From: Streptomyces asoensis
GTDB taxonomy: Bacteria; Actinomycetota; Actinomycetes; Streptomycetales; Streptomycetaceae
Length of the DNA stretch: 64,000 bases
Reading direction: 5' to 3'
NCBI RefSeq assembly: GCF_016860545.1
Contig: NZ_BNEB01000003.1
Coordinates: 372,001 to 436,000 of the forward strand
A program made the position numbers and the translations under genes. Below the pieces are notes generated by a model. It saw only the letters and a list, made by a program, of their open reading frames with translations, ran no database searches and had not been told where the DNA came from. Positions 55,632-63,312 of the stretch are shown here, in pieces. Positions within the stretch are counted from its first letter, which is position 1. Every line of letters begins with the position of its first letter.

Positions 55632-56423
55632 CTAGCAGCTCGGTACCGAGCCCTTCCCCTTCTCCAGGGCGACCAGCGCGTCCACGGCGCCCTTCAGCGT
55701 GCTGACCGGAATCAGGCGCAGCCCCTCGGGCAGGTCGGCCCGGGCGTCGGAGCACTCGGCCCTGGGCACCAGGAACACGGTCGCCCCGTCCCGCCGGGCG
55801 GCCTGCGTCTTGAGGGCCACCCCGCCGACCGCGCCGACCTTCCCGTCGGTGTCGATGGTGCCCGTGCCGGCGATCGTGCGGCCGCCGGTGAGGTCACCGC
55901 CGCTGCCGTCGCCGTCGAGCTTGTCGACGATGCCGAGCGAGAACAGCAGCCCGGCGCTGGGACCGCCCACGTCGGCGAGGGTCAGGGTGACCTTCACGCC
56001 CTGGCCGCGCAGGTCCAGGTACTTCAGCGCGGCCTCGGTCGCGGCGTCCTGCGACTCGCGCATCTGCTGCGTGTTGTGCCGCTCGATCTCCTTCGTGTTC
56101 TCCCCTCCGGGGTACACGGAGTCGTGCGGCATGATCGCCTGGTCGGTGCGGAACCAGCCGTCGACGACGTCCGCGAGCCTGACGTCGGTGTCGGGGTTGG
56201 TCGCCTCGATCGTCGTCATCCGCAGCTGCCCGCTCGTCGTGCGGACGGGCGCGCCGGTGATCGTGATGACCGGGGTGCCCTTGTTCTCGCCGAGCACGTT
56301 CGCCGTCATGCCCGGCTGCGCGACCGAGAACGGCAGCGGCGCGAAAGCGGCCGTCGCGAGCAGCGCCACGAGGGGCACAGCGCAGACGGTGAGGGCCTTG
56401 GGACGTGAGAGGCGAGAGAGCAC
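55632..56423 (-). CDS. membrane-anchored Lon-like S16 peptidase
   Basis: The GTG at 56423 starts a 263-residue protein with one N-terminal membrane helix (about 12-30, VCAVPLVALLATAAFAPL). The extracytoplasmic Lon-type proteolytic domain has the dyad Ser156 (GGPSAGL) and Lys205 (GGVALK). The region between (about 60-130) takes the place of the PDZ domain, which is degenerate here. This YlbL-type family occurs throughout actinobacteria and firmicutes, and its substrates are mostly unknown. It converges with the osmoprotectant operon. Confidence 0.9.
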   Translation of the reverse strand: MLSRLSRPKALTVCAVPLVALLATAAFAPLPFSVAQPGMTANVLGENKGTPVITITGAPVRTTSGQLRMTTIEATNPDTDVRLADVVDGWFRTDQAIMPHDSVYPGGENTKEIERHNTQQMRESQDAATEAALKYLDLRGQGVKVTLTLADVGGPSAGLLFSLGIVDKLDGDGSGGDLTGGRTIAGTGTIDTDGKVGAVGGVALKTQAARRDGATVFLVPRAECSDARADLPEGLRLIPVSTLKGAVDALVALEKGKGSVPSC

Positions 56424-56473
56424 GGGGTCAATCTAACGTGACCGCGCATTCCGGCCCCAAGGCCCTCGCACGG

Positions 56474-57121
56474 TCAGCGCAACGCCTCCGCGACCTCCCG
56501 GGCCGCGTCGACGACCCGCGGCCCCACCCGCTCCGGCACCGCGTCGGCCAGCATCACGACGCCCACGCTGCCCTCGACGCCGGTCACGCCGAGCAGCGGG
56601 GCGGCGGCGCCGCTCGCGCCGGCCTCCAGCTCGCCGTGCGTCAGCGTGTAGCCCGGTTCGTCCGCACGCGCCGGGTTCTGCCGGGCGAAGAGGATCGCCC
56701 GGCCCGCGGCGCCGCGGTCCAGCGGATGCCGGAACCCGGCCCGGTAGGCCACGTGGTAGTCGGTCCAGGTCGGCTCGACGACGGCGACGGCGAGCGCCTC
56801 CGTCCCGTCGACCAGGGTCAGATGGGCGGTCGCCCCTATGTCCTCGGCGAGCGAGCGCAGCGCGGGCAGTGCGGCCTCCCGCACCAGCGGATGCACCTGG
56901 CGGCCGAGCCGCAGCACTCCGAGGCCGACCCTGGCTCGTCCGCCCAGGTCACGTCGTACGAGTGCGTGCTGCTCCAGGGTGGCGAGCAACCGGTACACGA
57001 CCGTCCGGTTGACGCCCAGTTTGTTGGAAAGTTCGGTGACGGTCAGCCCGTGGTCGGTGTCGGCCAGCAGCTTGAGGACCTTCAGTCCTCGATCGAGCGT
57101 CTGGGAGGTCTCCGCGGTCAC
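56474..57121 (-). CDS. IclR-family transcriptional regulator
   Basis: The second GTG (57121) is chosen because AAGGAG lies 8 nt upstream; the first GTG overlaps that site. The 215-residue protein has a winged helix-turn-helix at about 8-60 (QTLDRGLKVLKLLADTDHGLTVTELSNKLGVNRTVVYRLLATLE, in parts). The IclR effector domain follows, with HLTLVDGTEALAVAVVEPT, HPLDRGAAGRAILF and GVTGVEGSVGVVML. IclR proteins bind small organic acids. No catabolic genes adjoin it. Confidence 0.93.
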   Translation of the reverse strand: MTAETSQTLDRGLKVLKLLADTDHGLTVTELSNKLGVNRTVVYRLLATLEQHALVRRDLGGRARVGLGVLRLGRQVHPLVREAALPALRSLAEDIGATAHLTLVDGTEALAVAVVEPTWTDYHVAYRAGFRHPLDRGAAGRAILFARQNPARADEPGYTLTHGELEAGASGAAAPLLGVTGVEGSVGVVMLADAVPERVGPRVVDAAREVAEALR

Positions 57122-57466
57122 GACGCCCACTCCTTAAGTGGTGAGGTCGGCAACCTCCGTCGCGGCGGATGCGTCACCGAGTCCCGTCAGTGACGCGCTA
57201 CAGAGGCCGCCGATCGACAAATGGGCCCGGCGTGTCCGGGCCCAGTCGCTTCACGGCTGCGCTCCGCGGCGGCGCTGCCACGGGGCGTGTGCGTAGCGGG
57301 ACAGTAGCGAAACCGGTTCGCTGAGCGGAAGGCTCCGTCCAGAATCCGGTCAGTGGCCGGTATGGACTACCTGCATTTATCCCGAAACGTACGGAGCGCG
57401 CGCTGCACGGGCTCGCGCCCCCGCGGCGGCGGGCGGAGGTGCGGTGTCGCGGGGCGGCGGGCGCCC
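57122..57466. other. intergenic region between IclR and helicase genes
   Basis: This 345-bp region holds the IclR promoter and the helicase 3' end. It carries a hairpin with TGGGCCCGG (57222-57230) and CCGGGCCCA (57236-57244) and a second inverted repeat AGCGAA-N5-TTCGCT (57306-57322). The first may be the helicase terminator; the second could be an IclR site. No gene is seen. Confidence 0.5.
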
Positions 57467-59269
57467 TCACTTCATCCGGGTGGCCCACTCCTGGACCTTG
57501 GCGATGCGCTGGCGCAGCTGTCCCGCCGTCGCCTCCGCGCTCGGCGGCCCGCCGCACACCCGCCGCAGCTCGGTGTGGATCACCCCGTGCGGCTTGCCGC
57601 TCTGGTGGACGTACGCGCCGACCATCGTGTTGAGCTGCTTGCGCAGCTCCATCAGCTCCTTGTGCGAGACCACCGGCCGCCGCTCGGCGGGCAGCTCCAG
57701 CAGGTCGGCCTCGGCGTCCGGCCGCTTCCTGCTGTGCGCGATCTGCTTGGCCTGCCGCTTCTGGAGCAGCATCTGCACCTGGTCGGGTTCCAGCAGGCCC
57801 GGGATGCCGAGGTAGTCCTGCTCCTCCTCGCTCCCCGGATGGGCCTGCATGCCGAACTCGGCGCCGTTGTACATCACCCGGTCGAAGACGGCCTCGGACT
57901 CCAGCGCCTCGAAGGCGAACTGCTCCTGCTCGCCGGTGTCCTCGTCCTGCTCCTTGTTCGCCTCGTCCATCTCCTTCTCGGACTCGGCGTACGGATCCTC
58001 CTCGCCCTCCTTCTTGGGCTTGTCGAGGGCGTGGTCGCGCTCGACCTCCATCTCGTTGGCGAAGGTGAGCAGATCGGGCACGGTCGGGAGGAACACGGAG
58101 GCCGTCTCGCCGCGGCGCCTGGACCGCACGAAACGCCCGACGGCCTGGGCGAAGAAGAGGGGGGTGGAGATGGTCGTCGCGTACACCCCGACAGCGAGCC
58201 GCGGCACGTCGACGCCCTCCGACACCATCCGCACCGCGACCATCCAGCGGTCGTTGCCCCCGCTGAAGTCGTCGATGCGCTTGGAGGCGCCGGTGTCGTC
58301 GGACAGGACGAGGGTCGCCTTCGTCCCGGTGATCTCCCGGATGAGCTTGGCGTAGGCGCGGGCGGACTCCTGGTCCGAGGCGATGACGAGTGCGCCGGCG
58401 TCCGGGATGGCCTTGCGGACCTCGGTGAGCCGCTGGTCCGCCGCGCGCAGCACGCTCGGCATCCACTCGCCGCGCGGATCCAGTGCCGTACGCCAGGCCT
58501 GGCTGATCGCGTCCTTGGTCATCGGCTCGCCGAGCCGCGCCGCGATCTCGTCCCCCGCCTTGGTGCGCCAGCGCATGTTGCCGCTGTAGGAGAGGAAGAT
58601 GACGGGCCGCACGACCTGGTCGGCGAGCGCGGACCCGTACCCGTAGGTGTAGTCGGCGGCCGACCGCCGGATCCCGTCGTTGCCCTCCTCGTACGTCACG
58701 AAGGGGATCGGGTTGGTGTCGGAGCGGAACGGCGTGCCGGTGAGGGCCAGCCGTCGGGTCGCGGGCTCGAACGCCTCCAGACAGGCCTCGCCCCAGGACT
58801 TGGAGTCACCGGCGTGGTGGATCTCGTCGAGGATGACGAGGGTCTTGCGCTGCTCGCTCCGGTTGCGGTGCAGCATCGGACGGACGCCGACACCCGCGTA
58901 CGTCACGGCGACGCCGTGGTAGTCCTTGCTGAGCGGGCCCGCGCTGTACTCCGGGTCCAGCCGGATCCCTATCCGAGCGGCCGCCTCCGCCCACTGCTTC
59001 TTCAGGTGCTCGGTCGGCGCGACCACGGTCACCTGCTGCACGACGTGGTGGTGCAGCAGCCAGGACGCGAGGGTCAGCGCGAACGTCGTCTTGCCGGCGC
59101 CCGGGGTGGCCACGGCGAGGAAGTCCCGCGGCTGTTCCTGGAGGTACTTCTCCATCGCCCCCTGCTGCCAGGCCCGCAGCTTGCTCGCGGTGCCCCAGGG
59201 GGCGCGGCCCGGGAAGGCCGGTGACAGGTGGTGGGAGTGGGCGGTGGAGGAAGCGGCGGTGGTAGTCAC
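57467..59269 (-). CDS. DEAD/DEAH-box superfamily 2 helicase
   Basis: The GTG at 59269 gives a 600-residue protein. Motif I is TPGAGKT (55-61), motif II is DEIH (148-151) and motif III lies in TGTPF; motif VI is QAVGRFVRSRRRGE. Two RecA domains are separated by about 100 residues. An acidic insert (KKEGEEDPYAESEKEMDEA, then EQDEDTGEQEQF) near residue 430 and a Gln/Arg-rich C-terminus (MLLQKRQAKQIAHSR) are unusual. The form resembles SSL2/XPB-type SF2 helicases found in actinobacteria. Its role in repair or transcription is not shown by context; no nuclease or methylase is next to it. Confidence 0.92.
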   Translation of the reverse strand: MTTTAASSTAHSHHLSPAFPGRAPWGTASKLRAWQQGAMEKYLQEQPRDFLAVATPGAGKTTFALTLASWLLHHHVVQQVTVVAPTEHLKKQWAEAAARIGIRLDPEYSAGPLSKDYHGVAVTYAGVGVRPMLHRNRSEQRKTLVILDEIHHAGDSKSWGEACLEAFEPATRRLALTGTPFRSDTNPIPFVTYEEGNDGIRRSAADYTYGYGSALADQVVRPVIFLSYSGNMRWRTKAGDEIAARLGEPMTKDAISQAWRTALDPRGEWMPSVLRAADQRLTEVRKAIPDAGALVIASDQESARAYAKLIREITGTKATLVLSDDTGASKRIDDFSGGNDRWMVAVRMVSEGVDVPRLAVGVYATTISTPLFFAQAVGRFVRSRRRGETASVFLPTVPDLLTFANEMEVERDHALDKPKKEGEEDPYAESEKEMDEANKEQDEDTGEQEQFAFEALESEAVFDRVMYNGAEFGMQAHPGSEEEQDYLGIPGLLEPDQVQMLLQKRQAKQIAHSRKRPDAEADLLELPAERRPVVSHKELMELRKQLNTMVGAYVHQSGKPHGVIHTELRRVCGGPPSAEATAGQLRQRIAKVQEWATRMK

Positions 59270-59864
59270 GGTCTCCGGGTTCGGGGCTCTCGACTGCGTA
59301 CGACAACCGGGCCACCCTACCGGCGGCCCACCGCTGTCCACGTGTCATCGAGGCCGGACCCACCACGGGTGGGACCCACGTCACAACCCGACACCGTGAC
59401 GGAACGACCCCGCGCGTCCCGGTCCCCGGGAGGCGGCCGGGTGTACGTCGCGGGCACGACCAGGGGTGCGGCGGGGACGGGGTGGGGGGCGTGTCCGGAG
59501 TGCGACCAGGGACGCGTCCGGGGCATGGCCAGGGCACATCGGCGGGTACGGCGCCGGCGCTACCGGGGTGCGGCTGGGACAGCGCCGGGGCGGCTCAGGT
59601 GGCCCGGCGCCGTTGGCGGCCGGGGCCCGACGCCGGTTGCAGACGGGGCCCGACGGCCGACGTGGACGGAGCGCCACGGCCGGTGCGGTCGGGGCCCGAC
59701 GGCCCGTGCGGCTCGGGTGGGACGGCGCCTGGACGGCGCGGCGCGTGCCGTGCAGGCGCCGGCCCCGGCCTGTCCACTGCTCGCCCGCGGCGCGGCCCAG
59801 GCCGCCGGATGGCCCTCGCGGCGCACGGGTCCTCAGGTCGTAGGACGCCCGCCGGCACCGGATG
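59270..59864. other. long G/C-rich spacer with degenerate repeats
   Basis: The 595 bp between the helicase and the MFS genes contains several open frames, all short and without plausible ribosome sites. Motifs such as GGGGCCCGACGG recur (about 59634, 59655 and 59691), giving low complexity. No gene, RNA or promoter can be supported. Confidence 0.5.
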
Positions 59865-61403
59865 TCACCGCGGGTCCGTCCGCAGGCGGGTCGTCACCCA
59901 CGCGCCGAACAGGGCGACGGCCGCCATCGGCAGGAAGACGGCGGCGAAGGCCGCCGGGTGGGAGCCGCCGGACGCGGTGGCCGTCGCCGCGGCCGTGTGC
60001 GCCACGCTTCCCCCGCCCAGCGCGGCGAACGCGGCGCCCCCGGCGGACAGCAGCAGCACGTTGGAGAGCCCGTCGGAGATCTGGAGGGCGGCGGAGTTCG
60101 TCCCGGCCTCCTCGGGAGCCGACAGCTGCAACAGCAGCACGCTGCTGGAGGAGATCACCAGCCCCATCCCCAGGCAGCCGAAGCCCCAGGCGACGGCCAC
60201 CGTCCACACGGGAACGGCATGGACAAGGACACTGGGCGCGGTGGCGATGGCGGAAGCCGCCAGCACCATCCCCAGAGCCATCAGCCGCTCGCGGTACGGC
60301 TCCGCCCACGGCCGCGACTGCACCCACGACCCCAGCGCCCAGGTCGCCCCGCCGGCCGCGAGGGAGAACCCGGCGAGGGTCGGGCTGAGCCCCCGCTGCG
60401 TCACGAGCATCAGCGGCACGAAGGACTCGGCGGCGATGAAGGACCCGGCGGCCACTCCGCGCAGCAGCACGACGGACGGCAGCCCGCGGGCCGCCCGCCA
60501 GGTGCCGTGCGGAAGCAGCCCGAGCACGGCGGGCACGAGCAGCGCGACGCCCGCGGCCCCGGGGAGGAGGGAGAGCGGCCGCAGGTCCTGCGCCGCGTAC
60601 TGCAACAGCCCGGCGCCGACGGAGATCCCGAGGGCGAGCCTGATCCGGCGCCGGTCGAAGGGGGCGACGGCCGCGCCCTCCACGGGGCCGCTCGCCCGCT
60701 GCCGTATCCGGGGCAGCGCGAGCGCGAGCGGCAGCACGACCAGGACGGGGATGCCGAGGAAGACCCACCGCCACCCCAGCTGCTCGGTCACCGCACCGGC
60801 GGCCAGCGGTCCCACCACGGACGGCACGACCCAGCAGGCGGCGAACGCGGCCATGATCGCGGGCCGCAGCCGTTCCGGGTAGGCCCGCCCGACGACGACG
60901 TACAGCGCGACGATCACCAGTCCCCCGCCGAGCCCCTGGACGGCCCGCCCGAGGATGAACACCCACATGCCGTTCGCGCTCCCTGCGAGCAGCAGCCCGG
61001 CGGCGAAGGCCGCGATGCCCCCGCCCAGGGGGCCGAGGGGCCCGCGCCGGTCCGACCACTGCCCGGCGAACACCATCCCGAAGAGGCTGGTGGTGAAGTA
61101 CCCGGAGAACGCGAACGCGTACAGCGAGACCCCGTGGAGCTCCCGCGCCGCCACCGGCATGGCGGTCCCCACGGCGGTCGCCTCGAAGGCGATGAGCAGC
61201 ACGACGGAGACGATCCCCACGGTGAGAGCCCGGTAGGAGCGCCCGAGCACGGTCCCGCCGTCCCGCTCAGGCTCGGGCTCCACTCGCGCGTCGGCGCAGA
61301 CGCCGGCGTAAGCCTCCAGGCCGCCGCCGGAGTCGGCATCGGCGTCGGGAGAGCGCAGGTCTTCGTCGGCGACACCGGTGTCGCGGGGTTCGAGGGCAGC
61401 CAT
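59865..61403 (-). CDS. MFS drug-efflux transporter (EmrB/QacA-like)
   Basis: The ATG at 61403 gives 512 residues. After a 60-residue acidic N-terminus there are about 14 helices: GTAMPVAARELHGVSLYAFAFSGY is the DHA2-type first loop, followed by GQWSDRRGPLGPLGGG (motif A), FILGRAVQGLGGGLVIV and the motif C-like region WVVPSVVGPLAAGAV. These fit the multidrug DHA2 branch, which exports hydrophobic cations and antibiotics. The substrate is unknown. The acidic N-terminal extension is unusual. It is followed by tRNA-Cys on the other strand. Confidence 0.9.
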   Translation of the reverse strand: MAALEPRDTGVADEDLRSPDADADSGGGLEAYAGVCADARVEPEPERDGGTVLGRSYRALTVGIVSVVLLIAFEATAVGTAMPVAARELHGVSLYAFAFSGYFTTSLFGMVFAGQWSDRRGPLGPLGGGIAAFAAGLLLAGSANGMWVFILGRAVQGLGGGLVIVALYVVVGRAYPERLRPAIMAAFAACWVVPSVVGPLAAGAVTEQLGWRWVFLGIPVLVVLPLALALPRIRQRASGPVEGAAVAPFDRRRIRLALGISVGAGLLQYAAQDLRPLSLLPGAAGVALLVPAVLGLLPHGTWRAARGLPSVVLLRGVAAGSFIAAESFVPLMLVTQRGLSPTLAGFSLAAGGATWALGSWVQSRPWAEPYRERLMALGMVLAASAIATAPSVLVHAVPVWTVAVAWGFGCLGMGLVISSSSVLLLQLSAPEEAGTNSAALQISDGLSNVLLLSAGGAAFAALGGGSVAHTAAATATASGGSHPAAFAAVFLPMAAVALFGAWVTTRLRTDPR

Positions 61404-61624
61404 GGTCGTCAGCGTAAGGGCCACTACCGGCGATGACCCCTGTCGGAGGGCGGGTATCCACCGGGACGATGGTCGTACGACCGCCGCCGCCCCTCGGCGC
61501 CGTTTCATGAACGGCGTGTGGCAGTCGCGTTGCGGCGCCGCGATTGCCCTTGAGGCCCTCCCGACCCCGCCCGTACGGTCGACGTACCAAGTCCGGAACG
61601 GGCCTCCGACCCGCTTCCCGGCCT

Positions 61625-61696
61625 GGCCGTGTGCCCGAGTGGCTTAGGGACTCGCCTGCAAAGCGAGGTACGTGGGTTCAATTCCCGCCACGGCCT
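61625..61696 (+). tRNA. tRNA-Cys (anticodon GCA)
   Basis: The acceptor GGCCGTG (61625-61631) pairs with CACGGCC (61689-61695), with T as discriminator; CCA (61697-61699) is encoded. The anticodon stem CTCGC/GCGAG carries the loop CTGCAAA with GCA at 61658-61660. The T-loop is GGGTTCAATTCCC. Length 72 nt, class I. The unusual encoded CCA contrasts with tRNA-Leu in this window. Confidence 0.95.
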
Positions 61697-61719
61697 CCAT
61701 CTGGCCTGACCAGGCAGAA

Positions 61720-61757
61720 CGAGAGGGCGGCACCCCGAGAGGGGGGCCGCCCTCTCG
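61720..61757. terminator. hairpin after tRNA-Cys
   Basis: CGAGAGGGCGGC (61720-61731) and its complement (61746-61757) form a 12-bp stem with a 14-nt loop, between tRNA-Cys and the minus-strand 2TM gene; it can terminate both. Confidence 0.8.
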
Positions 61758-61784
61758 GGCGTCCGGGCTCCGGTGCCGTCCGGG

Positions 61785-62300
61785 TCACGGGTGGGGGCCC
61801 GTGCGGTCGTAGGGGTCCCTCTGCCTCGGGCTGCCGGGGGACGGGACGGTCTGGAGCAGTACGCGGAGTGTGCGGCTGATCAACCCCTCGCCGGGGCTGG
61901 CCGTCATGTCCAGTCTGGCCAGCCTGATGCGCAGCTCCGCCTTCTGCAGTTTGCTCAGGTTGAGGGACGCGTCGACCTCGTGCAGGAGGTCGAGTACGCG
62001 CACCATCGCCCGCCCCTCGCGGCGGAAGACCCTCCTGTTCATGCTTCTTCGCTGAAGCCACTGGAACAGGGAGGCGGTCAGGGCGAGTGTCCAGGCGACG
62101 TAGTAGGCGGGATCGATCGACCCGCGCGTCTTCGGGTTGAAGGTCAGGAACGCGGCTCCGCCGAGCGACGCGGCCGCCAGAAGCGTGAAGAGACTTTCGC
62201 CGACCGTGGAGAGCCGGCTGCTCCGGTCGATCTTCTCCTGCATCTCCTCGGCGAGATCGAGCATCTTCTGCACGTCGTACCACTCGTCGTCCGCGTTCAT
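61785..62300 (-). CDS. two-transmembrane protein paired with a GTPase
   Basis: The ATG at 62300 overlaps the stop of the GTPase gene (ATGA), so translation is coupled. The 171-residue protein has an acidic N-terminal helix (DEWYDVQKMLDLAEEMQEKID), two membrane helices (about 36-54 and 64-82) and basic loops (QRRSMNRRVFRREGR). A long amphipathic helix (RVLDLLHEVDASLNLSKLQKAELRIRL) and a Pro/Arg tail end it. The layout resembles SLATT-type and other 2TM pore-forming effectors, but I recognise no exact family. Together with the GTPase it forms an unassigned module next to tRNA-Cys. Confidence 0.7.
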   Translation of the reverse strand: MNADDEWYDVQKMLDLAEEMQEKIDRSSRLSTVGESLFTLLAAASLGGAAFLTFNPKTRGSIDPAYYVAWTLALTASLFQWLQRRSMNRRVFRREGRAMVRVLDLLHEVDASLNLSKLQKAELRIRLARLDMTASPGEGLISRTLRVLLQTVPSPGSPRQRDPYDRTGPHP

Positions 62301-63127
62301 GATGTGGAGATCCGGTCGTCGACGGCCTTGAGGAGGCCCAGGAGGAGCTTGTTGCGCTGGCCCGGGAGCAGAGTGGACCGGACGCCTTCCTCCTCCCAGA
62401 CGAAATGGTCCAGCGCGGCGCACACGGGCAGGGCGTCCCACTCGAAGTCGGTCTGCCCCAGGGACGCGCCCAGTTGGTTCAGGGACGCGAAGAACTGCCC
62501 GCCGGGAGCGGCGTAGTGCCGATAGGCGTCCTTGAGGCTGGTGTCTTCGTAGTACAGGTCGACCTTGTTCACGGCCAGCAGCAGCCAGGCGGGCCCTTTC
62601 CCCTTCCGGTGCGAGGACTTGACGTATCCGATGAGTTCCTTGAAATCCTCCACCTCCTTGTTCCGCTGGAACTCACGGAATTTGTCGAGGTCGTTGTGCT
62701 CCTGCGCGAGCTCTCGCGCGTCCTGCTCGCGCAGGGTGACGAATCCGTTGCTGACGACGTGGATGACTCCGTCCACCCGGCGCTGTCCGTCGAAGAGTTC
62801 GTCGAGGCTCTTGTCCTTCTGGGGTGACACCTGGCCGGGAACGACGGTCAGCGCCGTCATCCTCTTGCCGGAGTAGAGCTCCTTGCGCTCCTGGTTCACC
62901 GACCTTCCCGGCGGCGTGTAGTCGATCCGCAGCCCCTCTCCGGACAGATGGTCGGAGAGGACGGTCTTTCCCACGCCTCCTACGCCGGTAATGGCTATCG
63001 AGGACTGCCTGCGCATGATCTTCGTGAGGATTTTCTGCCAGGTGGAGGCTATTTGCTGCCGCTGACCATAGGCTGTCAGGGTGGCGCGCGCTGCCAGCGT
63101 CGCTACGGACCATGGTTCGACCGGCAT
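62297..63127 (-). CDS. P-loop GTPase-like protein of unknown function
   Basis: The ATG at 63127 follows GAGGGGG and gives 276 residues. The P-loop is GVGGVGKT (48-55), a Switch/G3-like position reads VPGQ (96-99) without the usual Asp, the base-specificity motif is NKVD (187-190) and a SAL-like G5 is CAAL (236-239). The N-terminus (8-37) is an amphipathic helix that could bind membrane. No effector domain follows. The stop overlaps the start of the 2TM protein. The leader is AT-richer than the genome, with a hairpin at 63155-63179. Confidence 0.75.
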   Translation of the reverse strand: MPVEPWSVATLAARATLTAYGQRQQIASTWQKILTKIMRRQSSIAITGVGGVGKTVLSDHLSGEGLRIDYTPPGRSVNQERKELYSGKRMTALTVVPGQVSPQKDKSLDELFDGQRRVDGVIHVVSNGFVTLREQDARELAQEHNDLDKFREFQRNKEVEDFKELIGYVKSSHRKGKGPAWLLLAVNKVDLYYEDTSLKDAYRHYAAPGGQFFASLNQLGASLGQTDFEWDALPVCAALDHFVWEEEGVRSTLLPGQRNKLLLGLLKAVDDRISTS

Positions 63128-63312
63128 TCGGGGCCCCCTCGGTACGACCTGTTTCCTTGGAGGGGATATATCTCCGAGGGGGGCGCATATGCACCTTGTT
63201 CGCCAACTGCTCGCTTTTGGTGCGGGTGAGTCATCCGGGTTGCATGAAGTGATCGACCGAGATTGATCCGATTTTCGCAAAATACCTATGTTGATCGACC
63301 GCGAGCGCGGGG
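63128..63312. promoter_or_regulatory. AT-richer leader of the GTPase unit
   Basis: The 185-bp region contains an imperfect hairpin, CCTTGGAG (63155-63162) with CTCCGAGG (63172-63179) around ATATAT, 28 nt before the GTPase start. A direct repeat GATCGACCG occurs at 63251-63259 and 63293-63301 (42-bp period). The first could occlude translation; the second may be a regulator site. Its base composition stands out from the neighbourhood. Confidence 0.55.
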
